From Phascolarctobacterium sp. (GTDB lineage Bacteria; Bacillota; Negativicutes; Acidaminococcales; Acidaminococcaceae), in contig QAMT01000002.1 of assembly GCA_003150755.1 (NCBI GenBank), positions 186,001-250,000 on the forward strand: 64,000 nt of DNA, read 5' to 3'. Shown in pieces: positions 46,872-55,488 of this stretch (the stretch's first letter is position 1; each line of letters starts with the position of its first letter). The position numbers and the translations under genes were made by a program. The notes under the pieces are model-generated. The model was not told the DNA's origin, did not search any database, and saw only the letters and a program-made list of their open reading frames with translations.

Positions 46872-48224
46872 ATGAATCCCAAATTTTTATTTACGCACAT
46901 GCCGCCGGGCAAACTGTTTTTGATTACGGCGGGGCCCGGCTCTGTCGGCATGCTGGCATCGGTATTATTTTATATGGTAGACGGCATTTTTGTAGGCCGC
47001 TACCTGGGCGAAACGGCTTTTGCCGCGCTGAATCTGGCGCTGCCGTTTGTAATTATAAATTTTGCGCTGTCTGATTTAATCGGCGTTGGTTCATCGGTGC
47101 CCATTGCCATTAAACTTGGCGAAAAGAAAAACCACACCGCCAACGATATTTTTACCTGCGCCTGCCTTTTGACGGTAATTACCAGCTTTTTTGTGGGTGC
47201 GCTGCTATATTTCGGCGGGCCTTATATGCTTTCGCTGCTTGGCGCAGAAGGAGAACTGCACGCGCTGGCGCTGAGCTATCTGCGTGTTTATGCGCTGCTG
47301 TCGCCCGTGACGACGATTGTGTTCGGAGTGGATAGTTACCTGCGCATCTGCGGGCAGATTCGCACCAGCATGTACCTCAACATAGGCATGGCAGTGGTCA
47401 GCTTTGCGCTGGAGTTTTTGTTTTTAGGCGTTTGGGGCTGGGGCATCTGGTCGGCGGCGTTTGCTTCGTGCATCGCTATGCTGCTGGGTACGCTGGCTTC
47501 GCTGTATCCGTTCTGGCGGGGCTATTTGCAGCTTAAATTCTGCCGCCCCACTTTTTCGCTGGCAATGATTGCCCAGATTTTTGAATGCGGCTGCCCGATA
47601 TTTTTAAACAATGTTTCCGGGCGCTTAACTTCTATTTTAATGAACTTTTTGCTGCTGCGTTTTGGCGGCACAACGGCGGTTTCTGTTTATGGCGTGCTGA
47701 TGTACGCCGACAGTTTTATCACGCAGTTTCTGTACGGCATGTGCGATGCCCTGCAGCCGGCAGTCGGCTACAACTGGGGCGCAGGCAATGCGCGGCGCAT
47801 CAGCCAGATTGAAAGATACTGCTACGGCACGGCAGCAGGCGTATCGCTGGTTTCTGCCGCAGTGCTTTTGCTGTTTCCGCTGCAAATTACCACCTTTTTT
47901 GTGCCAACCGATGACACAGCCTTTTTAACGCTTGCCCAAAGCGCCGTTACCATTTTTGCGCTGGCGTATCTGGCGCGCTGGGTATCGCTGGCAACCGAAA
48001 GCTACATGACGGCCGTCAGCAAATACTTGCAGGCATCTATAATTTCTGTCGTTACGGCGTTTGTTGCCCCGGCGCTGCTGCTGGCTGCGCTCTATCCGCT
48101 TGGGCTGGAGGGCTTATGGCTCAACTATCCGCTGACGGCGCTGGTGTGTGCGGCGTTATCGGCCATAATCATCAAACGTTTCAGCAAAGATTTAATCGCG
48201 AAAGCGAAAAATAAACATAACTAA
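46872..48224 (+). CDS. MATE-family multidrug/Na+ antiporter
   Basis: A 450-residue membrane protein with about 12 hydrophobic helices in two homologous halves. The N-terminus is MNPKFLFTHMPPGKLFLIT, with MLASVLFYMVDGIFVGRYLGETAFAALNLALPF typical of MATE (seen here in short). The second half repeats the pattern (MNFLLLRFGGTTAVSVYGVLMY, YGMCDALQPAVGYNWGAGN). It probably exports cationic drugs or metabolites in exchange for Na+ or H+. Divergent from the DUF1638 gene. Confidence 0.92.
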   Translation: MNPKFLFTHMPPGKLFLITAGPGSVGMLASVLFYMVDGIFVGRYLGETAFAALNLALPFVIINFALSDLIGVGSSVPIAIKLGEKKNHTANDIFTCACLLTVITSFFVGALLYFGGPYMLSLLGAEGELHALALSYLRVYALLSPVTTIVFGVDSYLRICGQIRTSMYLNIGMAVVSFALEFLFLGVWGWGIWSAAFASCIAMLLGTLASLYPFWRGYLQLKFCRPTFSLAMIAQIFECGCPIFLNNVSGRLTSILMNFLLLRFGGTTAVSVYGVLMYADSFITQFLYGMCDALQPAVGYNWGAGNARRISQIERYCYGTAAGVSLVSAAVLLLFPLQITTFFVPTDDTAFLTLAQSAVTIFALAYLARWVSLATESYMTAVSKYLQASIISVVTAFVAPALLLAALYPLGLEGLWLNYPLTALVCAALSAIIIKRFSKDLIAKAKNKHN

Positions 48225-48249
48225 TCCCGCTTAAACGGCGGGATTTTGT
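48223..48249 (+). terminator. Terminator after the MATE gene
   Basis: AATCCCGC (48223-48230) pairs with GCGGGATT (48238-48245), followed by TTGT; the stem overlaps the last codon-stop region. Confidence 0.75.
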
Positions 48250-48305
48250 ACTTATATACAATCACAAAAAATCCGGCAATATTTTATAAACATTTGTGTA
48301 ATAAA

Positions 48306-48334
48306 TTGTTTATTGAGATTTGTTGTGTTATAAT
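48306..48334 (+). promoter_or_regulatory. Promoter of the deacetylase/ABC transporter operon
   Basis: TTGTTT (48306-48311), 17 bases, then TATAAT (48329-48334) preceded by TGT (extended -10). It stands about 65 bases before the first gene. Confidence 0.75.
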
Positions 48335-48399
48335 TTTACTGTTAATAAAAATACAGCTGCACGTTTTTAAAATGCAGGCTGTTACAGGAGGAAAGAAAA

Positions 48400-49266
48400 T
48401 TGATCACCTTAAAAAACGGTGACGGTATAAAATGGCCGCATGGCAAACGCATTGCCGTGCTGCTGACCTTTGATTTTGACGCCGAATACCTGCGTTATTC
48501 CGTAACGGGGCAAGACACGCTGGGCTTTTCAGATATTTCGCGCGGACAGTACGGGCCGCACGAAGGCTTAAAGCGCTGCCTTGATATGCTGGCGCGCCAG
48601 AACATCAAAACCACGTTTTTTGTACCCGGCATTGTTGCCGAAAAATACACCGACGAAGTAAAAGCCATCGCCGCCGCAGGGCACGAACTTGCCTACCACG
48701 GTTATGCACACGACGCGCGCATTGGCATCCCCGAAGCCGAAGAAGAAGCCAACATGGCCAAAGCCGAAGCAATTCTCGAAGCCATCAGCGGCAAAAAAGT
48801 CATCGGGCACCGCGCCCCGCTTGATGCCTTGCAAACATACGGCGTTAAGCTAATGCAAAAGCGCGGTTATTTATACAGCTCAACCTTAAAGGACTGCGAC
48901 TGGGCTTATATCCACGAAGGCGCAGCGCCGGTTGTTGAACTGCCGACAGAGCCGGGCTTTGACGATTTTTCGTTCTTTTATTTTTCGTATGCCGATGCAC
49001 ACACCATTACTTGCAGCTACCCGGCTGCTTACGTTTACGATATGTGGAAGGACGCTTTTGACGAACTTGCTGCCGAGGGCGACAAAATTATGTGCCTTAA
49101 ACTGCACCCGCAGCTGATTGGCCGCAGTAGCCGAATCCGCATGCTGGAGCGCCTGGTGCTTTACATGCGTCAAAACGGCGCGTGGATTGCAGGCTGCGAA
49201 GAAGTTGCCCGCTACGTGCTGGCGCAAAACGGAAAGGGGGCTGACGCCGATGCTGTGGCCAAATAA
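48400..49266 (+). CDS. PuuE-like polysaccharide/imide deacetylase-family hydrolase (first copy)
   Basis: A 288-residue NodB-fold hydrolase; TTG start with AGGAGG. Family features are LLTFDFDAEYLRY (metal Asp pair), NIKTTFFVPGIVAEKY, GHELAYHGYAHD (metal His pair), and GHRAPLDALQTYGVKLMQKRGYLYSS, near to PuuE allantoinase and other members that act on cyclic amides and N-acyl compounds. No signal peptide, so it acts in the cytoplasm, which speaks against a role on cell-wall polysaccharide. The next gene is a paralogue, overlapping by 17 bases; an ABC importer and a racemase follow. Confidence 0.85.
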   Translation: MITLKNGDGIKWPHGKRIAVLLTFDFDAEYLRYSVTGQDTLGFSDISRGQYGPHEGLKRCLDMLARQNIKTTFFVPGIVAEKYTDEVKAIAAAGHELAYHGYAHDARIGIPEAEEEANMAKAEAILEAISGKKVIGHRAPLDALQTYGVKLMQKRGYLYSSTLKDCDWAYIHEGAAPVVELPTEPGFDDFSFFYFSYADAHTITCSYPAAYVYDMWKDAFDELAAEGDKIMCLKLHPQLIGRSSRIRMLERLVLYMRQNGAWIAGCEEVARYVLAQNGKGADADAVAK

Positions 49267-50071
49267 CAAACGCATGGCGCTGATGCTGTCGTTCGACATC
49301 GACGCTGAAACATTATGGCTGACGCGCAACGACATCAACAAAAACCATCCTTCCAACATGAGCCGCGGGCTGTATTCCGTTAAACAGGGCATCCCCCGCA
49401 TTTTGCGGATGCTGGAAGATGAAAACTTAAAAGCCACCTTTTTTACCACGGCTTACACAGCGGAAATCCACCCCGAGGTGATTAAATGTATTGCCGCCTG
49501 CGGGCACGAAATTGCCTACCACGGCTACCTGCACGAAGTGCGCGATAACTACGCCGATGAAAACGCACTGATGGAAAAAGTTGAAAGCATTTTTACCAAA
49601 CTGATTGGCAAACGCCCCATCGGCAACCGCGCGCCGGACGGCTATGTGTATGATTTCCACTTGCAGCTGTGGCTGGACAGAGGTTATATTTATTCCTCCA
49701 ACTGGCGCGATAACGACGGACCGTTTCTGCACAAAATCAACGGCAAAACCGTGCCGATTGTTGAGCTGCCGAAGGATGGCATTGTAGACGACACCAGTTA
49801 CGATATGTACACGATACAGGCGCCGGAACACCACTATCTGCGCAGCGGGCGCGAAATGACCGGCATCTGGATGGAAGAATTTGACGGTCTGGCCGACGAA
49901 GGCCGCATGATGAATTTTGTAATGCACCCGCAGTTTATCGGGCGTCCGAGTTATGTAAGGGCGCTGCGCGATTTTATCCGCTACGCGAAGGACAACGGCG
50001 CGTGGATTTGCACCGACGAACAGGCTGCGCGCTGGGTACTTGCCCAAAACGGCTTTACGGAATTTGCCTGA
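49250..50071 (+). CDS. PuuE-like deacetylase-family hydrolase (second copy)
   Basis: A 273-residue paralogue of the previous gene, starting MLWPNNKRMALMLSFDIDAE; the ATG at 49250 overlaps the upstream stop and follows AAAGGGGG. It shares SFDIDAETLWL, NLKATFFTTAYTAEIHPE, GHEIAYHGYLHE and GNRAPDGYVYDFHLQLWLDRGYIYSS. The two copies may form a heteromer or have different substrate specificity. A longer frame reaching back to 49118 runs in the alternative frame of the first copy and is not real. Confidence 0.85.
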   Translation: MLWPNNKRMALMLSFDIDAETLWLTRNDINKNHPSNMSRGLYSVKQGIPRILRMLEDENLKATFFTTAYTAEIHPEVIKCIAACGHEIAYHGYLHEVRDNYADENALMEKVESIFTKLIGKRPIGNRAPDGYVYDFHLQLWLDRGYIYSSNWRDNDGPFLHKINGKTVPIVELPKDGIVDDTSYDMYTIQAPEHHYLRSGREMTGIWMEEFDGLADEGRMMNFVMHPQFIGRPSYVRALRDFIRYAKDNGAWICTDEQAARWVLAQNGFTEFA

Positions 50072-50116
50072 TTGGCGGTATGCCTTAAAATAAAAATTTT
50101 GAGAGGGGTTTTATTT

Positions 50117-50953
50117 ATGTTTAGCAAAAAACTGACAAAAAAATTATTTGCACTTGGTGCAGCAGCGCTGCTTACTTTAGCCGTTGCGGGCTGCGGCGGC
50201 AGCGACAAAGCCGATGCGCCGAAGGAAACGGCAAACGGCAAACTGACTATTGCCATCAACGCTACCTTCCCGCCGTTTGAAAGCATTAAAGAAGGCACGC
50301 ACGATTATGTGGGCGTCGATATCGACATTGCCCGCTACATCGGCCAGAAAATGGGCAAAGAAGTTACCTTTACCGACATGAAATTTGCCTCCCTTGTGCC
50401 GACCCTGCAAAGCGGCCGCGCCGATATGATTGTTTCGGCCATTTCTCCGACGGACGAGCGCAAAGAAGTGCTTGATTTTACCGAACCTTACTATTATCCG
50501 ATGAAAGCCATTATCTGCCTTAAAGGCGCAGGCTACGACAGCTTTGATAAGCTGAAAGGGCATAAAACAGGAGCCTCCATGGGCACCACTTATGTGCAGG
50601 AGCTGAAAGACGCAGGCGGAATTGAAGTTGTAGAACTTGACAACACGCCGCTGGTTGTGCAGGATATTATGAACGAACGCCTTGCTGCAGGCCTTTTTGA
50701 CGCAGCTCAGGCAGCAGTATTCGTCAGCCAGAACGATAAACTGGAAATGCACACGCTGAACCTGCCTATTGTTTATGCCGATACCTTTGCCGTTGCTTTG
50801 CCGAAAGGCTCTAAAGACGTTGCCACTGTGGACGGCATTTTAAAAGAAATGCAGGCTAACGGCGAAATGCACAAAATTTTGGTTAAACACCTTGGCGAAA
50901 CGGCAACCCAGCAATACGAAGAAGCAGTTGCCAAATTAAACCTTGCAAAATAA
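50117..50953 (+). CDS. Polar amino-acid-type ABC transporter substrate-binding lipoprotein
   Basis: A 278-residue exported protein. Signal peptide MFSKKLTKKLFALGAAALL with lipobox LAVAGC. The mature SBP_bac_3 domain shows KLTIAINATFPPFESI, YVGVDIDIARYIGQKMG and FTDMKFASLVPTLQSGRADMI, which bind a small amino acid or similar ligand. GAGAGGGG precedes the ATG. The gene follows the two deacetylase-type genes by 45 bases and is followed by an RNA hairpin and the permease gene. Confidence 0.93.
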   Translation: MFSKKLTKKLFALGAAALLTLAVAGCGGSDKADAPKETANGKLTIAINATFPPFESIKEGTHDYVGVDIDIARYIGQKMGKEVTFTDMKFASLVPTLQSGRADMIVSAISPTDERKEVLDFTEPYYYPMKAIICLKGAGYDSFDKLKGHKTGASMGTTYVQELKDAGGIEVVELDNTPLVVQDIMNERLAAGLFDAAQAAVFVSQNDKLEMHTLNLPIVYADTFAVALPKGSKDVATVDGILKEMQANGEMHKILVKHLGETATQQYEEAVAKLNLAK

Positions 50954-50960
50954 ACCAGAA

Positions 50961-50987
50961 CCCGGCAGCGGCGCAAACCCTGCCGGG
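50961..50987 (+). other. Intra-operon hairpin after the binding-protein gene
   Basis: CCCGGCAG (50961-50968) pairs with CTGCCGGG (50980-50987), followed by CTTTAA. Such hairpins between binding protein and permease genes protect the upstream mRNA or cause partial termination, so that more binding protein than permease is made. Confidence 0.7.
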
Positions 50988-51009
50988 CTTTAACTTAAAG
51001 GAGTAACTT

Positions 51010-51666
51010 ATGCTTGATTTTTCCGTACTCGACCCATACCTGCCGCTTTTGGCCTCTGCCGTATGGATTACCATTAAATTTACGTTTTTTTCAACACTCA
51101 TCGGCTTTTTGGGCGGCTTTATCCTGGCGCTGATTACGCTTTCGCACAACAGGGTATTTTCGTTCCTTGCCAAAGCGTATATTTCCGTCTTTCGCGGCAC
51201 GCCGCTTTTAGTGCAGCTTATGCTGATTTATTTTGCAACGCCGCAGCTTACGGGCTACACCATCAGCGCGTTAGAGGCAGGCGTACTTTCCTTCGGGCTT
51301 AACTCTGCCGCCTATATTTCCGAAGCGCTGCGCGGCGGCATTTTATCCGTTGACCGCGGCCAGTGGGAAGCATCCATGTCGCTGGGCGTACCGACCCACC
51401 GTTTTATTCTTGATGTTATCCTGCCGCAGGCAATTAAAAATGCCCTGCCCTCGCTCGTCAACGAAAGCATCATGCTGCTGAAAGATTCCAGCCTGGTTTC
51501 CGTTATCGGCGTTGCCGATACCCTGCGCTGGGCCGACCTTATCCAGGCCAAAACCTTCCGCGCGTTTGAAGCCTTTATCGTCGCCGCAGCCGTTTATTAT
51601 GTGCTGGTAATGCTGCTCAACCTGTTGGGCGCTTACCTTGAAAGGAAGGTGCGCGTCAGTGATTAA
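51010..51666 (+). CDS. Polar amino-acid-type ABC transporter permease
   Basis: A 218-residue inner-membrane protein of the HisM/GlnP type with about five hydrophobic helices. The conserved EAA-like loop is WEASMSLGVPTHRFILDVILPQAIKNALPSL (cited in parts), and the start VWITIKFTFFSTLIGFLGGF and the SVFRGTPLLVQL motif are family-typical. AAAGGAG precedes the ATG. The gene overlaps the ATPase gene by eight bases. Confidence 0.94.
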   Translation: MLDFSVLDPYLPLLASAVWITIKFTFFSTLIGFLGGFILALITLSHNRVFSFLAKAYISVFRGTPLLVQLMLIYFATPQLTGYTISALEAGVLSFGLNSAAYISEALRGGILSVDRGQWEASMSLGVPTHRFILDVILPQAIKNALPSLVNESIMLLKDSSLVSVIGVADTLRWADLIQAKTFRAFEAFIVAAAVYYVLVMLLNLLGAYLERKVRVSD

Positions 51667-52384
51667 GGTTGAACATCTTGCCAAAAGTTTCGGCAATTTA
51701 CAGGTTTTAAAAGACATTTCGCTTACCATCAACAAAGGCGAAGTCGTTACCATTATCGGCCCGTCCGGCAGCGGCAAATCGACGCTTTTACGCTGCCTTA
51801 ACCTTTTGGAACGCCCCGACAGCGGCAAAATTATTTTTGACGGCACCGATATTTTAAGCGGCAATGTCAAAATCGAAAACATCCGCAAAAATGCGTGCAT
51901 GGTTTTTCAGCATTTTAATTTGTTTGCCAATATGACGGCGCTGCAAAACGTAGCTTACGCGCCGCGCGTTGTTAACGGCTTAACCCGCTCCGCAGCGGAA
52001 GAAAAAGGCATGAAGCTTTTAAAAATGGTAGGGCTTTGCGATAAGGCCGGGCAGTACCCCAGCCGTCTTAGCGGCGGACAGAAGCAGCGCGTAGCCATTG
52101 CCCGCGCCATGGCCATGGAGCCGGAAGTTTTGCTTTTGGACGAACCGACATCGGCGCTTGACCCGGAAATGGTAAAAGAAGTGCTTGACGTTATCAAAGG
52201 GCTTGCCAACACCGGCATCACCATGGTGCTGGTAACGCACGAAATGGGCTTTGCCCGCGACGTTTCCGACGTTATCCATTTTATGGACGAAGGCTATCTG
52301 ATTGAAAGCAACACACCGAAAGAATTTTTTGCCAACCCGCAGACAGAACGCGCGCGCAAATTCTTATCCACTATTTTATCGTGA
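51659..52384 (+). CDS. Polar amino-acid-type ABC transporter ATP-binding protein
   Basis: A 241-residue ATPase. The GTG at 51659 (MIKVEHLAKSFGN) follows AAGGAAGG. Walker A is IIGPSGSGKSTLLRC, the signature RLSGGQKQRVAIARA, Walker B VLLLDEPTSALDPE and the switch His in VLVTHEMGFARDV. It completes the importer made with the two genes before it. Confidence 0.96.
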   Translation: MIKVEHLAKSFGNLQVLKDISLTINKGEVVTIIGPSGSGKSTLLRCLNLLERPDSGKIIFDGTDILSGNVKIENIRKNACMVFQHFNLFANMTALQNVAYAPRVVNGLTRSAAEEKGMKLLKMVGLCDKAGQYPSRLSGGQKQRVAIARAMAMEPEVLLLDEPTSALDPEMVKEVLDVIKGLANTGITMVLVTHEMGFARDVSDVIHFMDEGYLIESNTPKEFFANPQTERARKFLSTILS

Positions 52385-52392
52385 GGACCGCC

Positions 52393-53118
52393 ATGAAAAT
52401 TATGATTATCAACCCGGACTGCGGCATGACGGAAAACGCCATGGCACTGCGCTGCCGCATTTTGCAAAAGTACGTTGCCGCAGATACCGAGCTTTATATG
52501 GCCTGCCCGCAAAACAGCGGCGTAGAGATAAACTCTGCGCTTGATACTGCGCTGGCAGCGCCGGAAGTTATCAATATTGCGGTAGAAGCGCAAAACGCTG
52601 GCTGCGACGCAGTTGTTTTGTACTGCTTCAGCGACCCGGCTATCGACGCCTGCCGCGAAGCGCTGCGCATACCTGTTATCGGCGGGGCGCAGGCAAGCTG
52701 CCTGGCAGCGCTTAACGTATGCCGCAGCTTCGGCGTAATGCTGGCAGACGGAATGCGCCTGCCCGAGAAAAAACGCTTTTTGCGCACGCTTGGTGTTGAC
52801 CCGTCCTGCGTCAGCCAGATTGCCGCTGCCGATTTGCGCGGACTTGACCCCTGGGCGCAGCGCGAAGCAACGCTGACGCAGCTTGCCGCCTGCGGGCGTC
52901 AAATGGTAAACAGCGGTGCAGAAGCCATCGTTTTAGGCTGCCTGTCCTTTTTAGGCCTAGCCCAGCCGCTGGCAGAACTACTTGGCGTGCCTGTTATCGA
53001 CCCGGCCGTCGCCGCCGTAAGCACCGCCGAAAGCATTGTGCGCCAACAGCTTTTAACCAGCAAAGTAAGCTACCCGCTGCTATGCACCCTTGCCAAAGAA
53101 CGCATAAGGGAATATTGA
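52393..53118 (+). CDS. Asp/Glu/hydantoin racemase-family protein
   Basis: A 241-residue protein of the Asp/Glu racemase superfamily. It begins MKIMIINPDCGMTENAMALR. The two catalytic cysteines are probably in VVLYCFSDPAIDACREA (first) and AIVLGCLSFLGLAQPL (second). Hydantoin racemases and maleate/arylmalonate enzymes share this pattern. The GAGG before the ATG lies in the 3' end of the ABC gene. Together with the PuuE-like hydrolases and importer it suggests catabolism of a hydantoin-, allantoin- or imide-like compound. Confidence 0.85.
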   Translation: MKIMIINPDCGMTENAMALRCRILQKYVAADTELYMACPQNSGVEINSALDTALAAPEVINIAVEAQNAGCDAVVLYCFSDPAIDACREALRIPVIGGAQASCLAALNVCRSFGVMLADGMRLPEKKRFLRTLGVDPSCVSQIAAADLRGLDPWAQREATLTQLAACGRQMVNSGAEAIVLGCLSFLGLAQPLAELLGVPVIDPAVAAVSTAESIVRQQLLTSKVSYPLLCTLAKERIREY

Positions 53119-53129
53119 AAAACTGTATC

Positions 53130-53216
53130 AATTTAATCATTTCCATTTTCAATTTAATCATTCTTCCCTAAAATGATTAAATTAAACTTTTTGATGATGT
53201 AATTAAAATTTAATCA
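53130..53216. repeat. Four copies of AATTTAATCA between convergent genes
   Basis: AATTTAATCATT occurs at 53130-53141 and 53151-53162, its inverse AATGATTAAATT at 53172-53183, and AATTTAATCA at 53207-53216. Copies two and three form a perfect 12-base inverted repeat with a nine-base spacer. The place, between the ends of the racemase and groEL genes, does not fit a normal operator; it could be a protein-binding cluster or a remnant. Confidence 0.6.
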
Positions 53217-53222
53217 CACAGC

Positions 53223-53262
53223 AAAATACCCCGCAGAAAAATATCTGCGGGGTATTTTTTAG
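53223..53262. terminator. Bidirectional terminator, racemase operon and groESL
   Basis: ATACCCCGCAG (53226-53236) pairs with CTGCGGGGTAT (53245-53255), 11 pairs, with T-rich flanks on both strands. Confidence 0.9.
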
Positions 53263-53317
53263 GGGAAGTTATATAAAAATTTTGAAAGGATGGTTGTTTG
53301 TTATCGGTTGATGTTTA

Positions 53318-54943
53318 TTACATCATGCCAGGCATGCCGCCGCCCATCGGCATACCAGCCGGTGCAGCTTCTTTAGCAGGTTTGTCGGCTACGATAGATT
53401 CAGTGGTAAGAATCATAGCTGCAATGCTTGCTGCGTTCTGCAGTGCGCTTCTGGTAACTTTGGTCGGGTCAACGATGCCGGCTTCAATCATATCAACGTA
53501 TTCTTCGGTAAGAGCGTTGAAGCCGAAGCCTTTGCGGCTGCGTTTAATGGTATCTACGATAACTGCGCCTTCAAGGCCTGCGTTGTAAGCGATTTGGCGA
53601 ACAGGTTCTTCGATAGCGCGTTTAACGATTTCAACACCGGTTTTTTCGTCGCCGGTAGCTTTAATGCGGTTCAGGGCAGGCTGTACTTGCAGAAGTGCGG
53701 TGCCGCCGCCTGCAACGATACCTTCGGCAACTGCTGCGCGGGTTGCGTTCAGTGCGTCTTCGATACGCAGTTTTTTATCTTTCAGTTCAACTTCGGTTGC
53801 AGCGCCAACTTTAATTACTGCTACGCCACCGGCCAGTTTAGCAAGGCGTTCCTGAAGTTTTTCACGGTCAAATTCAGAAGTGGTTTCCGGAATCTGGGCA
53901 CGGATCTGAGCAACACGTGCTGCGATTTCTTCTTTGCTGCCGCCGCCGTCAACGATGGTGGTGAGTTCTTTGGTTACGCGAACCTGGCTTGCGCTGCCGA
54001 GGTCTTCCAGGGTTGCGCTGTCAAGTTTACGGCCAACTTCTTCACTGATAACGGTTGCGCCGGTGAGGATTGCGATATCCTGCAACATAGCTTTGCGGCG
54101 GTCGCCGAAGCCAGGAGCTTTAACGGCAACTGCTTTGAAGGTGCCGCGCAGTTTGTTTACAACCAGGGTTGCCAGCGCTTCGCCTTCAACATCTTCAGCG
54201 ATGATGAGGAGTTCACGGCCGCCTTGTACAACTTTTTCAAGTACAGGCATGATGTCCTGGATTACATTGATTTTGCGGTCGGTAATAAGTACCAGCGGAT
54301 TGCTGAGTACAGCTTCCATTTTATCGGTATCGGTTACCATGTACGGGCTGATGTAGCCGCGGTCAAACTGCATGCCTTCAACGGTTTCAAGGCAGGTTTC
54401 CATGGTTTTGGATTCTTCAACGGTGATAACGCCGTCGTCGCCAACTTTTTCCATAGCGTCAGCAATAAGATTGCCGATTTCTTCGTCAGCAGCAGAGATG
54501 GAAGCAACCTGTGCTTTAGCTTCTTTGGTTTCAACTTTTTTGCTGATAGCTTTCAGTTCGTCAACCAATACGTTAACTGCGTTTTGAATGCCTTTTTTAA
54601 GAATCATCGGGTTAGCGCCGGCAGCTACGTTGCGCAGGCCTTCGTGTACCATAGCCTGTGCCAGAACGGTTGCGGTGGTGGTGCCGTCACCTGCTACATC
54701 GTTGGTTTTGGTTGCAACTTCTTTAACAAGCTGTGCGCCCATGTTTTCAAACGGGTCTTCCAGTTCAATATCGCGGGCAATGGTTACGCCGTCGTTGGTA
54801 ATGGTCGGTGCGCCGAATTTTTTCTCCAGCACAACGTTGCGGCCTTTAGGCCCAAGGGTTACTTTTACGGCATTAGCCAGTGCGTCAACGCCGCGTTCAA
54901 GGCTGCGGCGAGCTTCTTCATTGAATTTTATTTCTTTAGCCAT
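53318..54943 (-). CDS. groL: 60-kDa chaperonin GroEL
   Basis: A 541-residue chaperonin forming the double-ring folding cage. It contains LGPKGRNVVLEKKFGAPTI, the ATPase GDGTTTATVLAQA and ends in the usual Gly/Met repeat (GMPMGGGMPGMM). Complete and standard length. Follows groES by 31 bases and shares its CIRCE-controlled promoter. Confidence 0.98.
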   Translation of the reverse strand: MAKEIKFNEEARRSLERGVDALANAVKVTLGPKGRNVVLEKKFGAPTITNDGVTIARDIELEDPFENMGAQLVKEVATKTNDVAGDGTTTATVLAQAMVHEGLRNVAAGANPMILKKGIQNAVNVLVDELKAISKKVETKEAKAQVASISAADEEIGNLIADAMEKVGDDGVITVEESKTMETCLETVEGMQFDRGYISPYMVTDTDKMEAVLSNPLVLITDRKINVIQDIMPVLEKVVQGGRELLIIAEDVEGEALATLVVNKLRGTFKAVAVKAPGFGDRRKAMLQDIAILTGATVISEEVGRKLDSATLEDLGSASQVRVTKELTTIVDGGGSKEEIAARVAQIRAQIPETTSEFDREKLQERLAKLAGGVAVIKVGAATEVELKDKKLRIEDALNATRAAVAEGIVAGGGTALLQVQPALNRIKATGDEKTGVEIVKRAIEEPVRQIAYNAGLEGAVIVDTIKRSRKGFGFNALTEEYVDMIEAGIVDPTKVTRSALQNAASIAAMILTTESIVADKPAKEAAPAGMPMGGGMPGMM

Positions 54944-54974
54944 TATAAATGCACTCCTTTAAATTCTTTATCAA

Positions 54975-55259
54975 TTACAGTACAGCAAGTACGTCGCGTT
55001 CGGACAGAATCAAATATTCTTTGCCGTCCAGTTTAAATTCGGTTCCGGAATATTTGGCAAATACAACTTCTTCGCCGACTTTAACTTCCGGTGCAACGCG
55101 GGTGCCGTTATCAAGCAGGCGGCCTGCGCCGACAGCGATTACTTTACCGGTCTGCGGTCTTTCTTTGGAAGCGGTATCCGGAAGATAAATGCCGCTGGCA
55201 GTTTTTTCTTCTTTAGTAGTAATTTCTACAACAATGTGGTCCGCTAATGGTTTTAACAT
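54975..55259 (-). CDS. groS: 10-kDa co-chaperonin GroES
   Basis: A 94-residue co-chaperonin, the lid of the GroEL cage. It starts MLKPLADHIVVEITTKEEKT with the mobile loop region TASGIYLPDTASKERP, and GKVIAVGAGRLLDNG and KYSGTEFKLDGKEYLIL follow. First gene of the groESL operon, directly downstream of a CIRCE element. Confidence 0.98.
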   Translation of the reverse strand: MLKPLADHIVVEITTKEEKTASGIYLPDTASKERPQTGKVIAVGAGRLLDNGTRVAPEVKVGEEVVFAKYSGTEFKLDGKEYLILSERDVLAVL

Positions 55260-55316
55260 TTTTACATTCCCCTTTCGGTATAATTACATTTATTGGTAAA
55301 TTTCAGTTTTCATTTG

Positions 55317-55343
55317 TTAGCACTCACTTTCTTCGAGTGCTAA
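55317..55343 (-). promoter_or_regulatory. CIRCE element (HrcA operator)
   Basis: Perfect TTAGCACTC-N9-GAGTGCTAA between the groESL promoter and groES. It is the binding site of the heat-shock repressor HrcA. Confidence 0.98.
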
Positions 55344-55354
55344 CTACAATTATT

Positions 55355-55382
55355 ATTATATTCAACTTTGGCAAAAAAGCAA
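55355..55382 (-). promoter_or_regulatory. groESL promoter
   Basis: Minus-strand TTGCTT (55382-55377), a 16-base spacer and TATAAT (55360-55355), immediately upstream of CIRCE. Confidence 0.85.
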
Positions 55383-55417
55383 GTACTTTTTTTGACAAAT
55401 ACGTGAAAAATTACGGT

Positions 55418-55476
55418 AAAAATAAAAACAGGGAGTTTTGCGCCGCCAAAATTTCTTTTGCAGCTAAAACCCCCTG
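55418..55476. terminator. Terminator of the first PucR gene
   Basis: CAGGGGGTTTT and AAAACTCCCTG (minus strand, 55476-55466 and 55439-55429) pair over a loop, followed by TTTTTATTTTT on the minus strand. The reverse direction also ends in a T-rich tract. Confidence 0.8.
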
Positions 55477-55488
55477 CAATTTTTTATT

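Noticed and set aside
53594..55036. 480-codon plus-strand open frame
   Set aside because: It lies opposite groEL/groES, which are certain; the frame is a result of strong codon bias in groEL.
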